Below, in pieces: positions 1 through 6,967 of a DNA stretch of 18,505 nucleotides. The position numbers and the translations under genes were made by a program. The notes below the pieces were generated by a model. That model searched no databases. It had not been told where the DNA came from and saw nothing but the letters and a program-made list of their open reading frames with translations. This DNA comes from Bacillota bacterium (lineage in GTDB: Bacteria > Bacillota_G > SHA-98 > UBA4971): assembly GCA_012512055.1 (NCBI GenBank), contig JAAZEW010000266.1, positions 1 to 18,505 of the forward strand. Reading direction: 5' to 3'. Every line of letters starts with the position of its first letter. The first letter of the stretch is position 1.

Positions 1-1009
1 AGACATCGATACATGCATAACCGCCTTGGATAAGCGTTTGGGCAATCAGGTATCCGGGGATACCCGACAACGGCAAGAGTGAAAGCAAAGGCATGGATAA
101 CCCGAGGCAGATAAAACCCATATTTGCTACGTGACGCCTTCCCACGTGATCAGCGATCCACCCGCAAAGAAAACACATTAGTATGTACGGCATGACATTG
201 TAGAAACGTGCGAAGTCACCTGTGAGAGTCAGATTAGGAAGGACAACTGCATACGCAAACCCTCCTATGATAGATGTAGACGTTAGCACGACGGCTAAGG
301 CAAGAAAGAACATCCGGAGTCGACGTTTCTCGCCGGATAAGGCTTTTTCATAATTCAGCCTGCTTCCGGAACCCGTAACCGGAAGCTCCATACCATAGCG
401 ACAAACAGCAAGAAACGCAACAAGCAGCCAAACCGAGCTTACAGATACTGTAACGAGCGGCTCCAAGTGAGCAAGAAATGCAGTATGAATATAGAGAGCG
501 ATATTGGCTATGGCCATAGACAGTGCAAACCCCCGGCCCAACTCGTCCCGGGGAATGGTCCTTGCCATCTCTTTGGCGCACGTCACGACAAATGCGCCGG
601 ATACAAGGCCTAGGAAAACAGCAGGCCAAGACCAAAGCCTGTAAGGGACACAAACAAAAGCAACTGTAAGCCCGAAACAAATAAGGCAAGAAAGGCCCAT
701 CACGACAATATCAATAGCGCCTTCCCCTGTGATGTTGTCAGTCAGGCATATCTCGTCCTTTCCGGAGATTCTCTGACTCAGGGTAATAAGATAACGTCTC
801 CCCCATATGCCATACCCTACCAGTCCAAGACCATGAAACAGGGTAAAGGCGGCTCCAATGCTCATAGCATGCATACCGCCGGCTTCGGCGAAAGCATACA
901 GGGAAGGTCCGAGCAATGGAAAGCTCAGCAACCAAGAGAAGAACAGGCCTAATAAGGCGGAAAGAGTTCCGTATCTAAATGCGACTCCCCGATAAGCTTC
1001 ATAAGTCAC
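1..1009 (-). CDS. MFS-like membrane protein, partial (C-terminus off the left edge)
   Basis: An uninterrupted reverse-strand frame of 336 codons runs off the window, so the stop is not seen. The start is GTG at 1009-1007; GGAGGG (minus strand, 1022-1017) lies 7 nt upstream, and an in-frame TGA lies shortly upstream of an alternative GTG. About eight hydrophobic helices are visible (near residues 10-35, 47-70, 99-121, 125-145, 160-180, 186-203, 232-258, 270-284), then the loop GWIADHVGRR (283-292), which matches the conserved D-x-x-GRR loop of the major facilitator superfamily, then another helix pair. A hydrophilic stretch at 145-160 and another at 213-231 separate helix groups. It is transcribed away from the catabolic cluster. 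It could be a transporter for the cluster's substrate, or the membrane part of a LuxR-type regulator whose N-terminus is MFS-like, as in some Eggerthellaceae; the missing C-terminus would decide. The family call is fairly safe, the role is not. Confidence 0.7.
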   Translation of the reverse strand, partial: MTYEAYRGVAFRYGTLSALLGLFFSWLLSFPLLGPSLYAFAEAGGMHAMSIGAAFTLFHGLGLVGYGIWGRRYLITLSQRISGKDEICLTDNITGEGAIDIVVMGLSCLICFGLTVAFVCVPYRLWSWPAVFLGLVSGAFVVTCAKEMARTIPRDELGRGFALSMAIANIALYIHTAFLAHLEPLVTVSVSSVWLLVAFLAVCRYGMELPVTGSGSRLNYEKALSGEKRRLRMFFLALAVVLTSTSIIGGFAYAVVLPNLTLTGDFARFYNVMPYILMCFLCGWIADHVGRRHVANMGFICLGLSMPLLSLLPLSGIPGYLIAQTLIQGGYACIDV

Positions 1010-1169
1010 AAATTCACCCTCCGAAAAATCCCGAGTCCGGAACTCCACTCAAGAACCTCATGCCCGCGATTGAAACCGTAACGGGGAACAATACGTTTAC
1101 GAGTTGTAAGCAAGCTTACGAAAGCCATTCCATAAATCATCGTATCCGGCTGTGATATTAGACATTCGA

Positions 1170-1235
1170 TGACAATTCTAAAAATCCTTGTCAATACAGT
1201 AAATCTCTTCGTTTCTCCACGACGATTTTGTCAAT
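1170..1235. repeat. Repeated TTGTCA elements, candidate operator
   Basis: TGACAA at 1170-1175 and TTGTCA at 1188-1193 form an inverted repeat with a 12-nt gap, and a third copy lies at 1228-1233. The second and third copies extend to TTGTCAATAC and TTGTCAATTC, exactly 40 bp apart, about four helical turns. The position between divergent genes, next to a cluster-encoded XRE-cupin regulator, fits an operator. Binding is inference. Confidence 0.35.
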
Positions 1236-1281
1236 TCAAAGGAGGATTCTTTCTATACGAGTTGAATATCTATACCTAGAA

Positions 1282-1311
1282 TTCAGTCTTGCTACATATC
1301 TGACTTATATT
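1282..1311 (+). promoter_or_regulatory. Possible sigma-70-type promoter for the catabolic cluster
   Basis: TATATT at 1306-1311 matches five of six -10 positions; the -35 box TTCAGT (1282-1287, 18-nt spacer) matches only three of six. It would give a leader of about 100 nt before the PLP-enzyme gene. This is the best pair I found by eye and is weak; an activator-dependent promoter is possible. Confidence 0.2.
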
Positions 1312-1395
1312 CCGTACATCTCTTGCGATTTGCAATTTCACTTGTGTGCCGTATTCAGCAAGCATGTTCCCGAAAGAGCCTGAGAAGGCCTAACA

Positions 1396-1407
1396 CCGGA
1401 ATTCCGG
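1396..1407. repeat. 12-bp perfect palindrome upstream of the first cluster gene
   Basis: CCGGAATTCCGG is a perfect palindrome 5 bp before the GGAGG (1413-1417) of the PLP-enzyme gene. A few palindromes of this length are expected by chance in 18 kb, so only its place argues for a role as operator or small RNA hairpin near the ribosome site. Confidence 0.25.
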
Positions 1408-1424
1408 GATGCGGAGGATTCTAA

Positions 1425-2684
1425 GTGAGCTACGTAAAATACCTAAAGTGCATCGTGTGCGGTTCAACGTTTAGAGAAGAAGACACCATACTTACGTGCC
1501 CTCTTTGCGGAGACAAAGGAATTCTCGATGTCATCTACGATTATGACAAAATATCCAAGGTGACAGACAGAGAGTCAATTGAGAAGAACAAAGAAATCTC
1601 CATGTGGCGATACATGCCTTTTCTCCCTGTAGAGCCACACTCGATAAAACCCTTTCTCCGGGTGGGCTGGACTCCCCTCTACAAAGCTCAGAGTTTAGCC
1701 GCTGAAATCGGGGTAAAGACTTTATTTGTAAAGGACGAGGGGGTAAATCCCACAGCATCCATGAAGGACAGAGCTTCAGCTATCGCTACTACACGGGCGT
1801 ATGCTGCAGGTAAGCGAATAGTGGCATGCGCGTCGACAGGCAATGCAGCTTCGTCCCTGGCAGGGTCCGCAGCATCCATCGGGCTTCGCTCCTGTATTTT
1901 CGTGCCGCGCAGAGCGCCCAGAGGGAAACTGATGCAACTCTTGATCTACGGCGCGACAGTCGTGTCAGTTGAAGGGTCGTACCATGACGCCTTTTCCCTC
2001 TCAGCGGAAGCAATCAATAAGTGGGGATGGTACAATCGTAATGCTGCCATAAACCCCTTCCTTCTTGAAGGCAAGAAAACCGTAAGCTTTGAGATATGTG
2101 AGCAATTGAACTGGGAAGTCCCGGACTGGGTAGTTGTGGCTGTCGGAGACGGGTGTACAATAGGCGGCGTGTATAAAGGATTTCATGATTTCCACTCAGC
2201 AGGGCTCATCCCCTGCATCCCGAAGATTCTGGGAGTTCAAGCAGTCGGATGCCAGCCGCTGGTTAAAGCCTTCTTCGCAAACAAGCCCTTTGAGCCGGCG
2301 GAAGAAAACACAATTGCAGACAGCATTGCAGTAGGTGTGCCGCGCAACCCTATCAAAGCGCTGAATGCTGTCAAGCTATCCCATGGGACAATGGTTGCAG
2401 TAAGCGATGAAGACATCCTACAAGCAATGCCTCTTCTCGGTAGGACGACCGGAGTGTTCACTGAGCCTGCCGGAGCTGCAAGCCTTGCAGGGCTAAAGGC
2501 AGCTCTCAGGAAAGGTTACATAGATCCGGGGGAATCTATAGTAGTGATATCAACGGGAAACGGACTAAAAGACATTGTCAATGCCCAGCGTGCAGCGCCT
2601 CCGCCCATCGAAGTGCTCCCGTCCGTGGAGGAGCTGGAAAACAACCTTAAGATCAAGGCGCCGGATCTGCTCAAGGAGGAATGA
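1425..2684 (+). CDS. Threonine-synthase-like PLP-dependent enzyme with zinc ribbon
   Basis: This is a 419-residue fold-type II PLP enzyme. An N-terminal zinc ribbon has Cys 9, 12, 25 and 28. The PLP lysine is Lys114 in NPTASMKDR, the asparagine loop is STGN (137-140), the glycine-rich phosphate loop is GDGCTIGG (241-248), and STGNG near residue 371 closes the domain. Start is GTG with GGAGG 7 nt upstream. True threonine synthase converts O-phosphohomoserine to threonine and usually reads NPTGSFKDR and a G-N-x-G-N loop; here Gly and Phe are Ala and Met, and the loop asparagines are lost. It heads a catabolic operon with no homoserine-pathway genes, in the place held in the E. coli island by YgeX (diaminopropionate ammonia-lyase), whose sequence motifs it lacks. 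I infer a paralogue that eliminates or deaminates an amino acid made by the cluster. The family call is strong; the reaction is unknown. Confidence 0.85.
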   Translation: MSYVKYLKCIVCGSTFREEDTILTCPLCGDKGILDVIYDYDKISKVTDRESIEKNKEISMWRYMPFLPVEPHSIKPFLRVGWTPLYKAQSLAAEIGVKTLFVKDEGVNPTASMKDRASAIATTRAYAAGKRIVACASTGNAASSLAGSAASIGLRSCIFVPRRAPRGKLMQLLIYGATVVSVEGSYHDAFSLSAEAINKWGWYNRNAAINPFLLEGKKTVSFEICEQLNWEVPDWVVVAVGDGCTIGGVYKGFHDFHSAGLIPCIPKILGVQAVGCQPLVKAFFANKPFEPAEENTIADSIAVGVPRNPIKALNAVKLSHGTMVAVSDEDILQAMPLLGRTTGVFTEPAGAASLAGLKAALRKGYIDPGESIVVISTGNGLKDIVNAQRAAPPPIEVLPSVEELENNLKIKAPDLLKEE

Positions 2685-2687
2685 GAC

Positions 2688-3224
2688 TTGCTTGGTGAGA
2701 GAATACGCGCAAAAAGAAAAGAGCGAGGCAAGAGCCTTAGCCAACTCTCTGCTCTGACCGGATTGACTGCCAGCTTCCTGAGTCAAGTTGAAAGGGATGT
2801 GACAGAACCGTCTATCACATCTTTGCGCAAGATTGCAAAGGCTCTCGATGTTCCAATATTCTATTTCCTGCTGGATACTGAAGAATACAGTCCGGTCGTA
2901 AGATCCGAAAACCGCAAGGTCCTGAAGTTCCCCCAGTCCCATTTAACATTTGAACTCTTGACTCCGGACCTTAGCAGGCAAATGGAACTGATGATCGCTA
3001 CTCTTGAACCGAACATCTCCACTTGTGATGAACCCCTTACTCACCCGGGTGAAGAGTGCACACTCGTCCTTCAGGGGGAGATGGAGATCCAAATCGGTGA
3101 AGATATTTATCACCTAAAGGAAGGCGACAGTATTTACTACTACTGCGCAATTCCCCATAAAATCACGAGCGTAGGTGATAAAGACCTGATTTTCATATCA
3201 GCAATCACACCGCCGTCCTTCTAG
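2688..3224 (+). CDS. XRE-family regulator with C-terminal cupin domain
   Basis: A 178-residue protein. Residues 4-60 form a helix-turn-helix of the XRE/SinR type (GERIRAKRKERGKSLSQLS, then TASFLSQVERDVTEPSITSL), followed by a short linker and a cupin barrel at about 95-175 with a conserved H-P-G-E-E segment, GEMEIQIGE and HKITS. Such proteins are DNA-binding repressors or activators whose cupin senses a small metabolite. Start is TTG at 2688 with AAGGAGGA 7 nt upstream, only 3 nt after the stop of the PLP enzyme, so the two are co-transcribed. It is the only complete regulator in the window and probably controls this cluster, perhaps through the repeats at 1170-1235. The ligand is unknown but plausibly a pathway intermediate. 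Confidence 0.92.
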   Translation: MLGERIRAKRKERGKSLSQLSALTGLTASFLSQVERDVTEPSITSLRKIAKALDVPIFYFLLDTEEYSPVVRSENRKVLKFPQSHLTFELLTPDLSRQMELMIATLEPNISTCDEPLTHPGEECTLVLQGEMEIQIGEDIYHLKEGDSIYYYCAIPHKITSVGDKDLIFISAITPPSF

Positions 3225-3294
3225 CGAACTTGCGGCTTGGCGCTCTACACCGGCGGATGACAACGATTAAAAGATGAACTTTGTGAAATAGGTT

Positions 3295-3330
3295 GGGCCG
3301 AGGGTTAGAGGAGGGTTGGAGGAGGGGGAT
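3295..3330 (+). repeat. Purine-rich 11-nt tandem repeat / G-quadruplex-like motif over the arcC ribosome site
   Basis: GAGGGTTAGAG (3300-3310) is followed directly by GAGGGTTGGAG (3311-3321) and a third degenerate unit. Four G-tracts lie on the mRNA strand at 3295-3297, 3302-3304, 3313-3315 and 3324-3328, with spacers of 4, 8 and 8 nt. The last tract is also the Shine-Dalgarno of the carbamate kinase start at 3338. Folding into an RNA quadruplex is possible but the 8-nt loops make it a weak candidate; stacked Shine-Dalgarno sequences are the simpler reading. Confidence 0.35.
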
Positions 3331-3337
3331 TATTTCA

Positions 3338-4273
3338 GTGCAACAGACAATCGTCGTAGCGCTAGGCGGTAATGCTATTCTGAGGCCCGGCCAAGCGGGA
3401 ACCGCCCAAGATCAATTCGCTAATGTCAAAACAACGTGTAAAAGCATCGCTCGCATGGCCAGACAAGGCTATCGTGTAGTCATAACCCACGGTAACGGCC
3501 CGCAGGTCGGGAACATACTCATTCAGAATCTACATTCACAGGACCTTGTCCCTGCCATGCCCTTAGACGTTTGTGGCGCAAAGAGCCAAGGGCTCATAGG
3601 ATACATGATTCAGCAGTCTCTCCACAACGAGCTTGCCAAAGAAAACATAAATGCACCTGTTGTCACTGTCCTCACTCAGGTAATAGTCGATGAAAATGAT
3701 CCTGCATTCCAAAACCCCACGAAACCCATAGGGCCTTTCTACACAGAGGAAGAAGCGCAGCGTTTCGCGAGAGAGAGAGGCGAAACATGGAAGGAAGACT
3801 CAGGCAGGGGTTGGCGCAAGGTTGTCCCGTCTCCTCTCCCGGTTGAGATCTTCGAAAAATCCGCAATCGGAGCCCTTATCCGAGAAGGCTCAGTAGTAAT
3901 CGCTGCAGGTGGCGGAGGCATACCTGTTATTCGGAAAGGCAATACGCTACACGGGATTGAGGCTGTAATAGACAAGGATCTTGCCAGCTCTAAGCTGGCA
4001 AGAGATATCAACGCCGATATCCTGATGATCCTCACAGATGTTGAAAGAGTGGCAATCAATTACCGCACTCCGTCTGAAGCCTATCTTACTGCAATTACCG
4101 TTGACGAAGCCAAGAAATATATGGACGAAGGGCAATTCGGTGCAGGCAGTATGGGCCCAAAGGTTCAAGCCGCTATTGACTTTGCCTCTTGTGGCAAGGC
4201 TTCCATCATTGCGTCTCTCAACCGGAGCTTGGATGCTCTGGAGGGTAAGACCGGCACGAGGATCACCTTATAG
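3338..4273 (+). CDS. arcC: Carbamate kinase
   Basis: Carbamate kinase interconverts carbamoyl phosphate + ADP and carbamate + ATP; in catabolic islands it runs toward ATP. With the start at GTG 3338 it has 311 residues, the usual family length. Visible motifs are ALGGNAI (8-14), HGNGPQVGN (51-59), AAGGGGIPV (189-197), KDLASSKLA (213-221), LTDVERVAINY (232-242) and GSMGPKVQAA (270-279), all typical of amino-acid kinases of the ArcC/YqeA type. The frame is open upstream to a TTG at 3293, but that extension would be low-complexity (Gly, Arg, Glu) and is the translated purine-rich ribosome site, so I reject it. The E. coli counterpart in the purine island is YqeA. No carbamoyltransferase that would make carbamoyl phosphate is in the window. 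The stop is 26 nt before the next gene. Confidence 0.96.
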   Translation: MQQTIVVALGGNAILRPGQAGTAQDQFANVKTTCKSIARMARQGYRVVITHGNGPQVGNILIQNLHSQDLVPAMPLDVCGAKSQGLIGYMIQQSLHNELAKENINAPVVTVLTQVIVDENDPAFQNPTKPIGPFYTEEEAQRFARERGETWKEDSGRGWRKVVPSPLPVEIFEKSAIGALIREGSVVIAAGGGGIPVIRKGNTLHGIEAVIDKDLASSKLARDINADILMILTDVERVAINYRTPSEAYLTAITVDEAKKYMDEGQFGAGSMGPKVQAAIDFASCGKASIIASLNRSLDALEGKTGTRITL

Positions 4274-4290
4274 CGAACACGAAAAAGGTG
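4264..4290 (+). promoter_or_regulatory. Possible hairpin masking the hyuA ribosome site
   Basis: CACCTT at 4264-4269, in the last codons of the carbamate kinase gene, is complementary to AAGGTG at 4285-4290, which is part of the best Shine-Dalgarno (AAGGTGG, 4285-4291) for a hydantoinase start at 4300. A ribosome ending on the upstream gene would open this 6-bp stem, so translation of the two genes could be coupled. The stem is short. Confidence 0.25.
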
Positions 4291-4299
4291 GGCAACATC

Positions 4300-5679
4300 G
4301 TGAGTTACCTCATCAAGGGTGGCATCGTAATAACGGAAAAAGGCGAAACCTTAGCAGACGTAGCTATCGATAATCAACGGATATCGGCAGTAGGGAGAGA
4401 TCTACCGGATTCTCCCGGCAGAATCACACTGGATGCCGGAGGGAAATACGTGGTTCCCGGCGTAATTGATGCTCATACCCATTTTGCCCTCCGCTCCCGA
4501 GGCACAATCACGGCAGATGATTTTGAGTCGGGGACAAAGGCTGCCATATGCGGCGGAGTCACAACTGTCATTGATTTCGCAGATCAGCTTCCAGGCCTAA
4601 GCCTGGCCGAAGCAGCCCAAGCCCGCATTGATGAAGCGAAACCCCACGTCGCCACAGACTTTGCCTTACATATGACTATGACGAAAGCCCCTGACAATCT
4701 TGCGGGAGAACTTGGAGGTCTCCTCAAACTGGGCGTGGGCTCGGTAAAGCTATTTACAACGTACAGAGCTGCAGGATACCTCCTTGAGAAGGACGTCTTC
4801 ATCCGGGTTTCAAAGGCTGCTCACCGGGCCGGGCTCCTTGTAACAGTCCATGCTGAAGACAATTATCTTGTTGAGAGCCTTGAAACCCAGATGAAAGCAG
4901 CCGGCATGACCGCCCCTTCGTACCATGCTGCATCAAGGCCTGCGCAGGCAGAAGCATTGGCAATCAAGAACACATCATCCATTCTCGGGGAAGCAGGAGT
5001 GCCTGTTTACTTCGTTCATGTATCCAGCGGGCAGGGCTTGGAAGCAGTCAGGGAGGCAAGAAGGAAAGGTTACTCAGTCTATGCTGAGACAACACCCCAT
5101 TACTTGACGCTCACTTCCCGCCTGTACGGCGGAGATAGCGCGCGAGAGTTCATTATGACTCCCCCGCTCCGAGAATCTTGCGATATAGACGCTCTTTGGG
5201 ATGGGGTGCTGAACCGTGAGTTCCAGGTTATCGCAACTGACCATTGCAGTTTTACACGGGAGCAAAAAGCGCAAGGGACGTCCTGCTTTGATACTTTTCC
5301 CGGGATTCCCGGGGTTGAAACCTTGCTTCCCCTGGTTCACCACGAAGGGGTGACGCGACGAGGCATGCCTCTTTCCGAGCTTATGAGAATGCTTTCATGC
5401 GACCCGGCGAAGTTGTTCGGACTATATCCCCGTAAGGGCGTAATCGCCCCGGACGCGGACGCGGACATAGTTATCTTTGATCCGAACCTGTCGAAGACCA
5501 TTACTTCTCCTTCACAACACTCTAAGACTGATTACTCGCCGTATGAAGGCATGACAGTAAACGGATACCCCTCCACTGTCCTTCTGAGGGGTGAAGTAGT
5601 ATACGACAACGGAACATTTCTCGGAGTTGCGGGAAGCGGCAAATTCGTCGCCTCAAAGGGGCAGTCGTATTTAGATTGA
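4300..5679 (+). CDS. hyuA: HyuA-like D-hydantoinase / dihydropyrimidinase family amidohydrolase
   Basis: A cyclic amidohydrolase that opens hydantoin, dihydropyrimidine or related ureide rings to N-carbamoyl amino acids in the cytoplasm. The binuclear metal site is complete: His59 and His61 (DAHTHF), carboxylated Lys150 (GSVKLF), His184 (HAEDN), His240 (HVSSGQG) and Asp314 (ATDHCSF). The C-terminal ADIVIFDPN and DYSPYEGM segments are typical. With GTG 4300 it has 459 residues, near the 461 of E. coli HyuA, which it resembles along its length, including the glycine/basic C-terminal end. I chose GTG 4300 because AAGGTGG lies 8 nt upstream; an in-frame GTG at 4288 adds four residues and cannot be excluded. 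Dihydropyrimidinase or allantoinase activity is possible; the neighbours (YgeY-like, carbamate kinase, XDHs) favour a purine/hydantoin role. Confidence 0.9.
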   Translation: MSYLIKGGIVITEKGETLADVAIDNQRISAVGRDLPDSPGRITLDAGGKYVVPGVIDAHTHFALRSRGTITADDFESGTKAAICGGVTTVIDFADQLPGLSLAEAAQARIDEAKPHVATDFALHMTMTKAPDNLAGELGGLLKLGVGSVKLFTTYRAAGYLLEKDVFIRVSKAAHRAGLLVTVHAEDNYLVESLETQMKAAGMTAPSYHAASRPAQAEALAIKNTSSILGEAGVPVYFVHVSSGQGLEAVREARRKGYSVYAETTPHYLTLTSRLYGGDSAREFIMTPPLRESCDIDALWDGVLNREFQVIATDHCSFTREQKAQGTSCFDTFPGIPGVETLLPLVHHEGVTRRGMPLSELMRMLSCDPAKLFGLYPRKGVIAPDADADIVIFDPNLSKTITSPSQHSKTDYSPYEGMTVNGYPSTVLLRGEVVYDNGTFLGVAGSGKFVASKGQSYLD

Positions 5680-5713
5680 CTGTCTCGCGCAAAACTTCAT
5701 CGCGCGTGGACAG
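5680..5713 (+). other. Intercistronic hairpin after hyuA
   Basis: Directly after the hydantoinase stop codon, CTGTC (5680-5684) pairs with GACAG (5709-5713) and CGCGC (5686-5690) with GCGCG (5702-5706), with a small internal loop (1 and 2 nt) and an 11-nt apical loop. No U-run follows, so it is not a standard intrinsic terminator. It more likely stabilises or processes the polycistronic mRNA. Confidence 0.5.
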
Positions 5714-5752
5714 GTTGGCAATTCAATAATCATGTATGAAGGGGGACGTTTC

Positions 5753-6967
5753 ATGAAATTTACCAAGGAACAAGTGGCCGAGATTAAGAAAGCATCGGAA
5801 AAGTATACTGATGATATTGTGGCATTTCTCAGAGACCTTATCGAAATACCGAGTTTCAGTTCACAAGAAGGCGACTGTATCAAGAGGATCAAGGAAGAAA
5901 TGGAGAAGGTCGGGTTTGATGAGGTGCAAATTGACGCCATAGGCAACGTCATTGGCACAATCGGAAACGGCCCAAAGAAGATCCTCTACGACTCTCACAT
6001 TGACACAGTCGCAATCGCAGACCCAACTGCATGGAAGCACGATCCATTCAAAGGCGCGCTAAAAGACGATATCATTTACGGACGCGGCGCTTCGGACAAT
6101 AAGGCAGCGATAGCGTGCATGGTTTATGCAGGAAAAATCATCAAGGAACTCGATCTCCTCCCTGAAGACGCCACCCTCTATATCGCAGGAGTCGTTCAGG
6201 AGGAAGACTGTGACGGTTGGGCAGTGTATGAGATGATCACTACGCAGGGAATCAAACCTGACTGTGTCGTTTTGGGAGAATGCACGAATCTGGCAATCAA
6301 CCGCGGCCATCGTGGACGTTGCGAAATCAAAGTAACCACAAAAGGGGTCTCCTGTCATGCAAGCGCTCCTGAGCGCGGAGTCAATGCAATCTACAAGATG
6401 GTTCCCATAATACAAGGGATCGAAAAGCTACAGGGTAATCTGAAAGATGATCCCTTCATAGGGCCTGGCAGTATCGCTGTTACGTCCATCGAGTGCAAGA
6501 CCGGTTCGCTGAACGTCGTGCCTGATGAGTGCACCATCTATGTTGACAGGCGCATGACTGTAGGCGAAACAACCGAGTCTTCCATAGAAGAGATTAAGTC
6601 TCTTCCAGGCGCGGAAGACGCTGAAGTAAGCCTTCTCCAGTATGAGACACCAAGCTGGACAGGGTATCAGCCTAAGTGGGACAAGTACTTCCCCACATGG
6701 GTGCTGGATGATGACCATCCCGTGGTCCGGGCAGGGACGGAATGCGGCGAGATCTTGTTTGATGAAATGCCCCCGACAAGCAGATGGGTGTTCTCAACTG
6801 ACGGTATATCCACCATGGGCAGACTGGGCATACCCACAATAGGGTTCGGCCCCGCGGAAGAGCGGCATGCCCACTCCGTTGATGACCAGGTCAGAATCGA
6901 TCATCTGACAAAATCAGCCATGTTCTACGCCTTATTCCCTGCTGTATACTCTAAGCGTGTCAAGTAA
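5753..6967 (+). CDS. ygeY: YgeY-like M20-family metallohydrolase
   Basis: A 404-residue zinc-dependent amidohydrolase of peptidase family M20, close in length to E. coli YgeY (about 403). Metal and catalytic positions are visible: SHIDTV (His82, Asp84), GRGASDNKAA (bridging Asp115), VQEEDCDG (Glu150/Glu151), and the late AHSVDDQ histidine. RIKEEMEKVGFD, GVSCHASAPERG and FPTW are nearly the same as in E. coli YgeY, so this is that subfamily rather than a generic dipeptidase or carbamoylase. Start ATG 5753 has AAGGGGG 7 nt upstream; an ATG at 5732 would put that ribosome site inside the gene. YgeY is part of purine/urate degradation islands, but its exact substrate is not settled to my knowledge; an N-carbamoyl or ureido-type intermediate from HyuA is a reasonable guess. 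It is followed by 143 nt without a gene. Confidence 0.9.
   Translation: MKFTKEQVAEIKKASEKYTDDIVAFLRDLIEIPSFSSQEGDCIKRIKEEMEKVGFDEVQIDAIGNVIGTIGNGPKKILYDSHIDTVAIADPTAWKHDPFKGALKDDIIYGRGASDNKAAIACMVYAGKIIKELDLLPEDATLYIAGVVQEEDCDGWAVYEMITTQGIKPDCVVLGECTNLAINRGHRGRCEIKVTTKGVSCHASAPERGVNAIYKMVPIIQGIEKLQGNLKDDPFIGPGSIAVTSIECKTGSLNVVPDECTIYVDRRMTVGETTESSIEEIKSLPGAEDAEVSLLQYETPSWTGYQPKWDKYFPTWVLDDDHPVVRAGTECGEILFDEMPPTSRWVFSTDGISTMGRLGIPTIGFGPAEERHAHSVDDQVRIDHLTKSAMFYALFPAVYSKRVK

Larger units (their letters stand above)
1010..1424. promoter_or_regulatory. Divergent intergenic regulatory region (415 bp, no gene)
   Basis: This AT-richer gap separates the divergent MFS-like gene from the catabolic cluster and must hold promoters for both. 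It has the ribosome site of the minus gene (1017-1022), a repeated TTGTCA element (1170-1235), an isolated AAAGGAGG at 1238-1245 with no usable start codon after it, a weak sigma-70-like pair for the plus strand (TTCAGT 1282-1287, 18 nt, TATATT 1306-1311) and a 12-bp palindrome at 1396-1407. A TTGACA (minus strand 1194-1189) could be a -35 box for the minus gene, but I see no good -10 at 16-18 nt. No convincing coding frame is present. Confidence 0.6.

Noticed and set aside
1228..1383. 52-codon plus-strand frame from TTG in the intergenic region, with an AAAGGAGG inside it
   Set aside because: No ribosome site precedes the TTG, no standard start codon follows AAAGGAGG at a useful distance, and the translation has no family features.
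1425..2684. Calling the PLP enzyme YgeX (diaminopropionate ammonia-lyase)
   Set aside because: It has the zinc ribbon and STGN/NPTxSxKDR motifs of the threonine synthase group and not the YgeX motifs, although it sits in a similar place.
5680..5713. Intrinsic terminator after hyuA
   Set aside because: The hairpin is followed by GTTGGCAATTC rather than a U-run, and the YgeY-like gene starts 40 nt later in the same direction.
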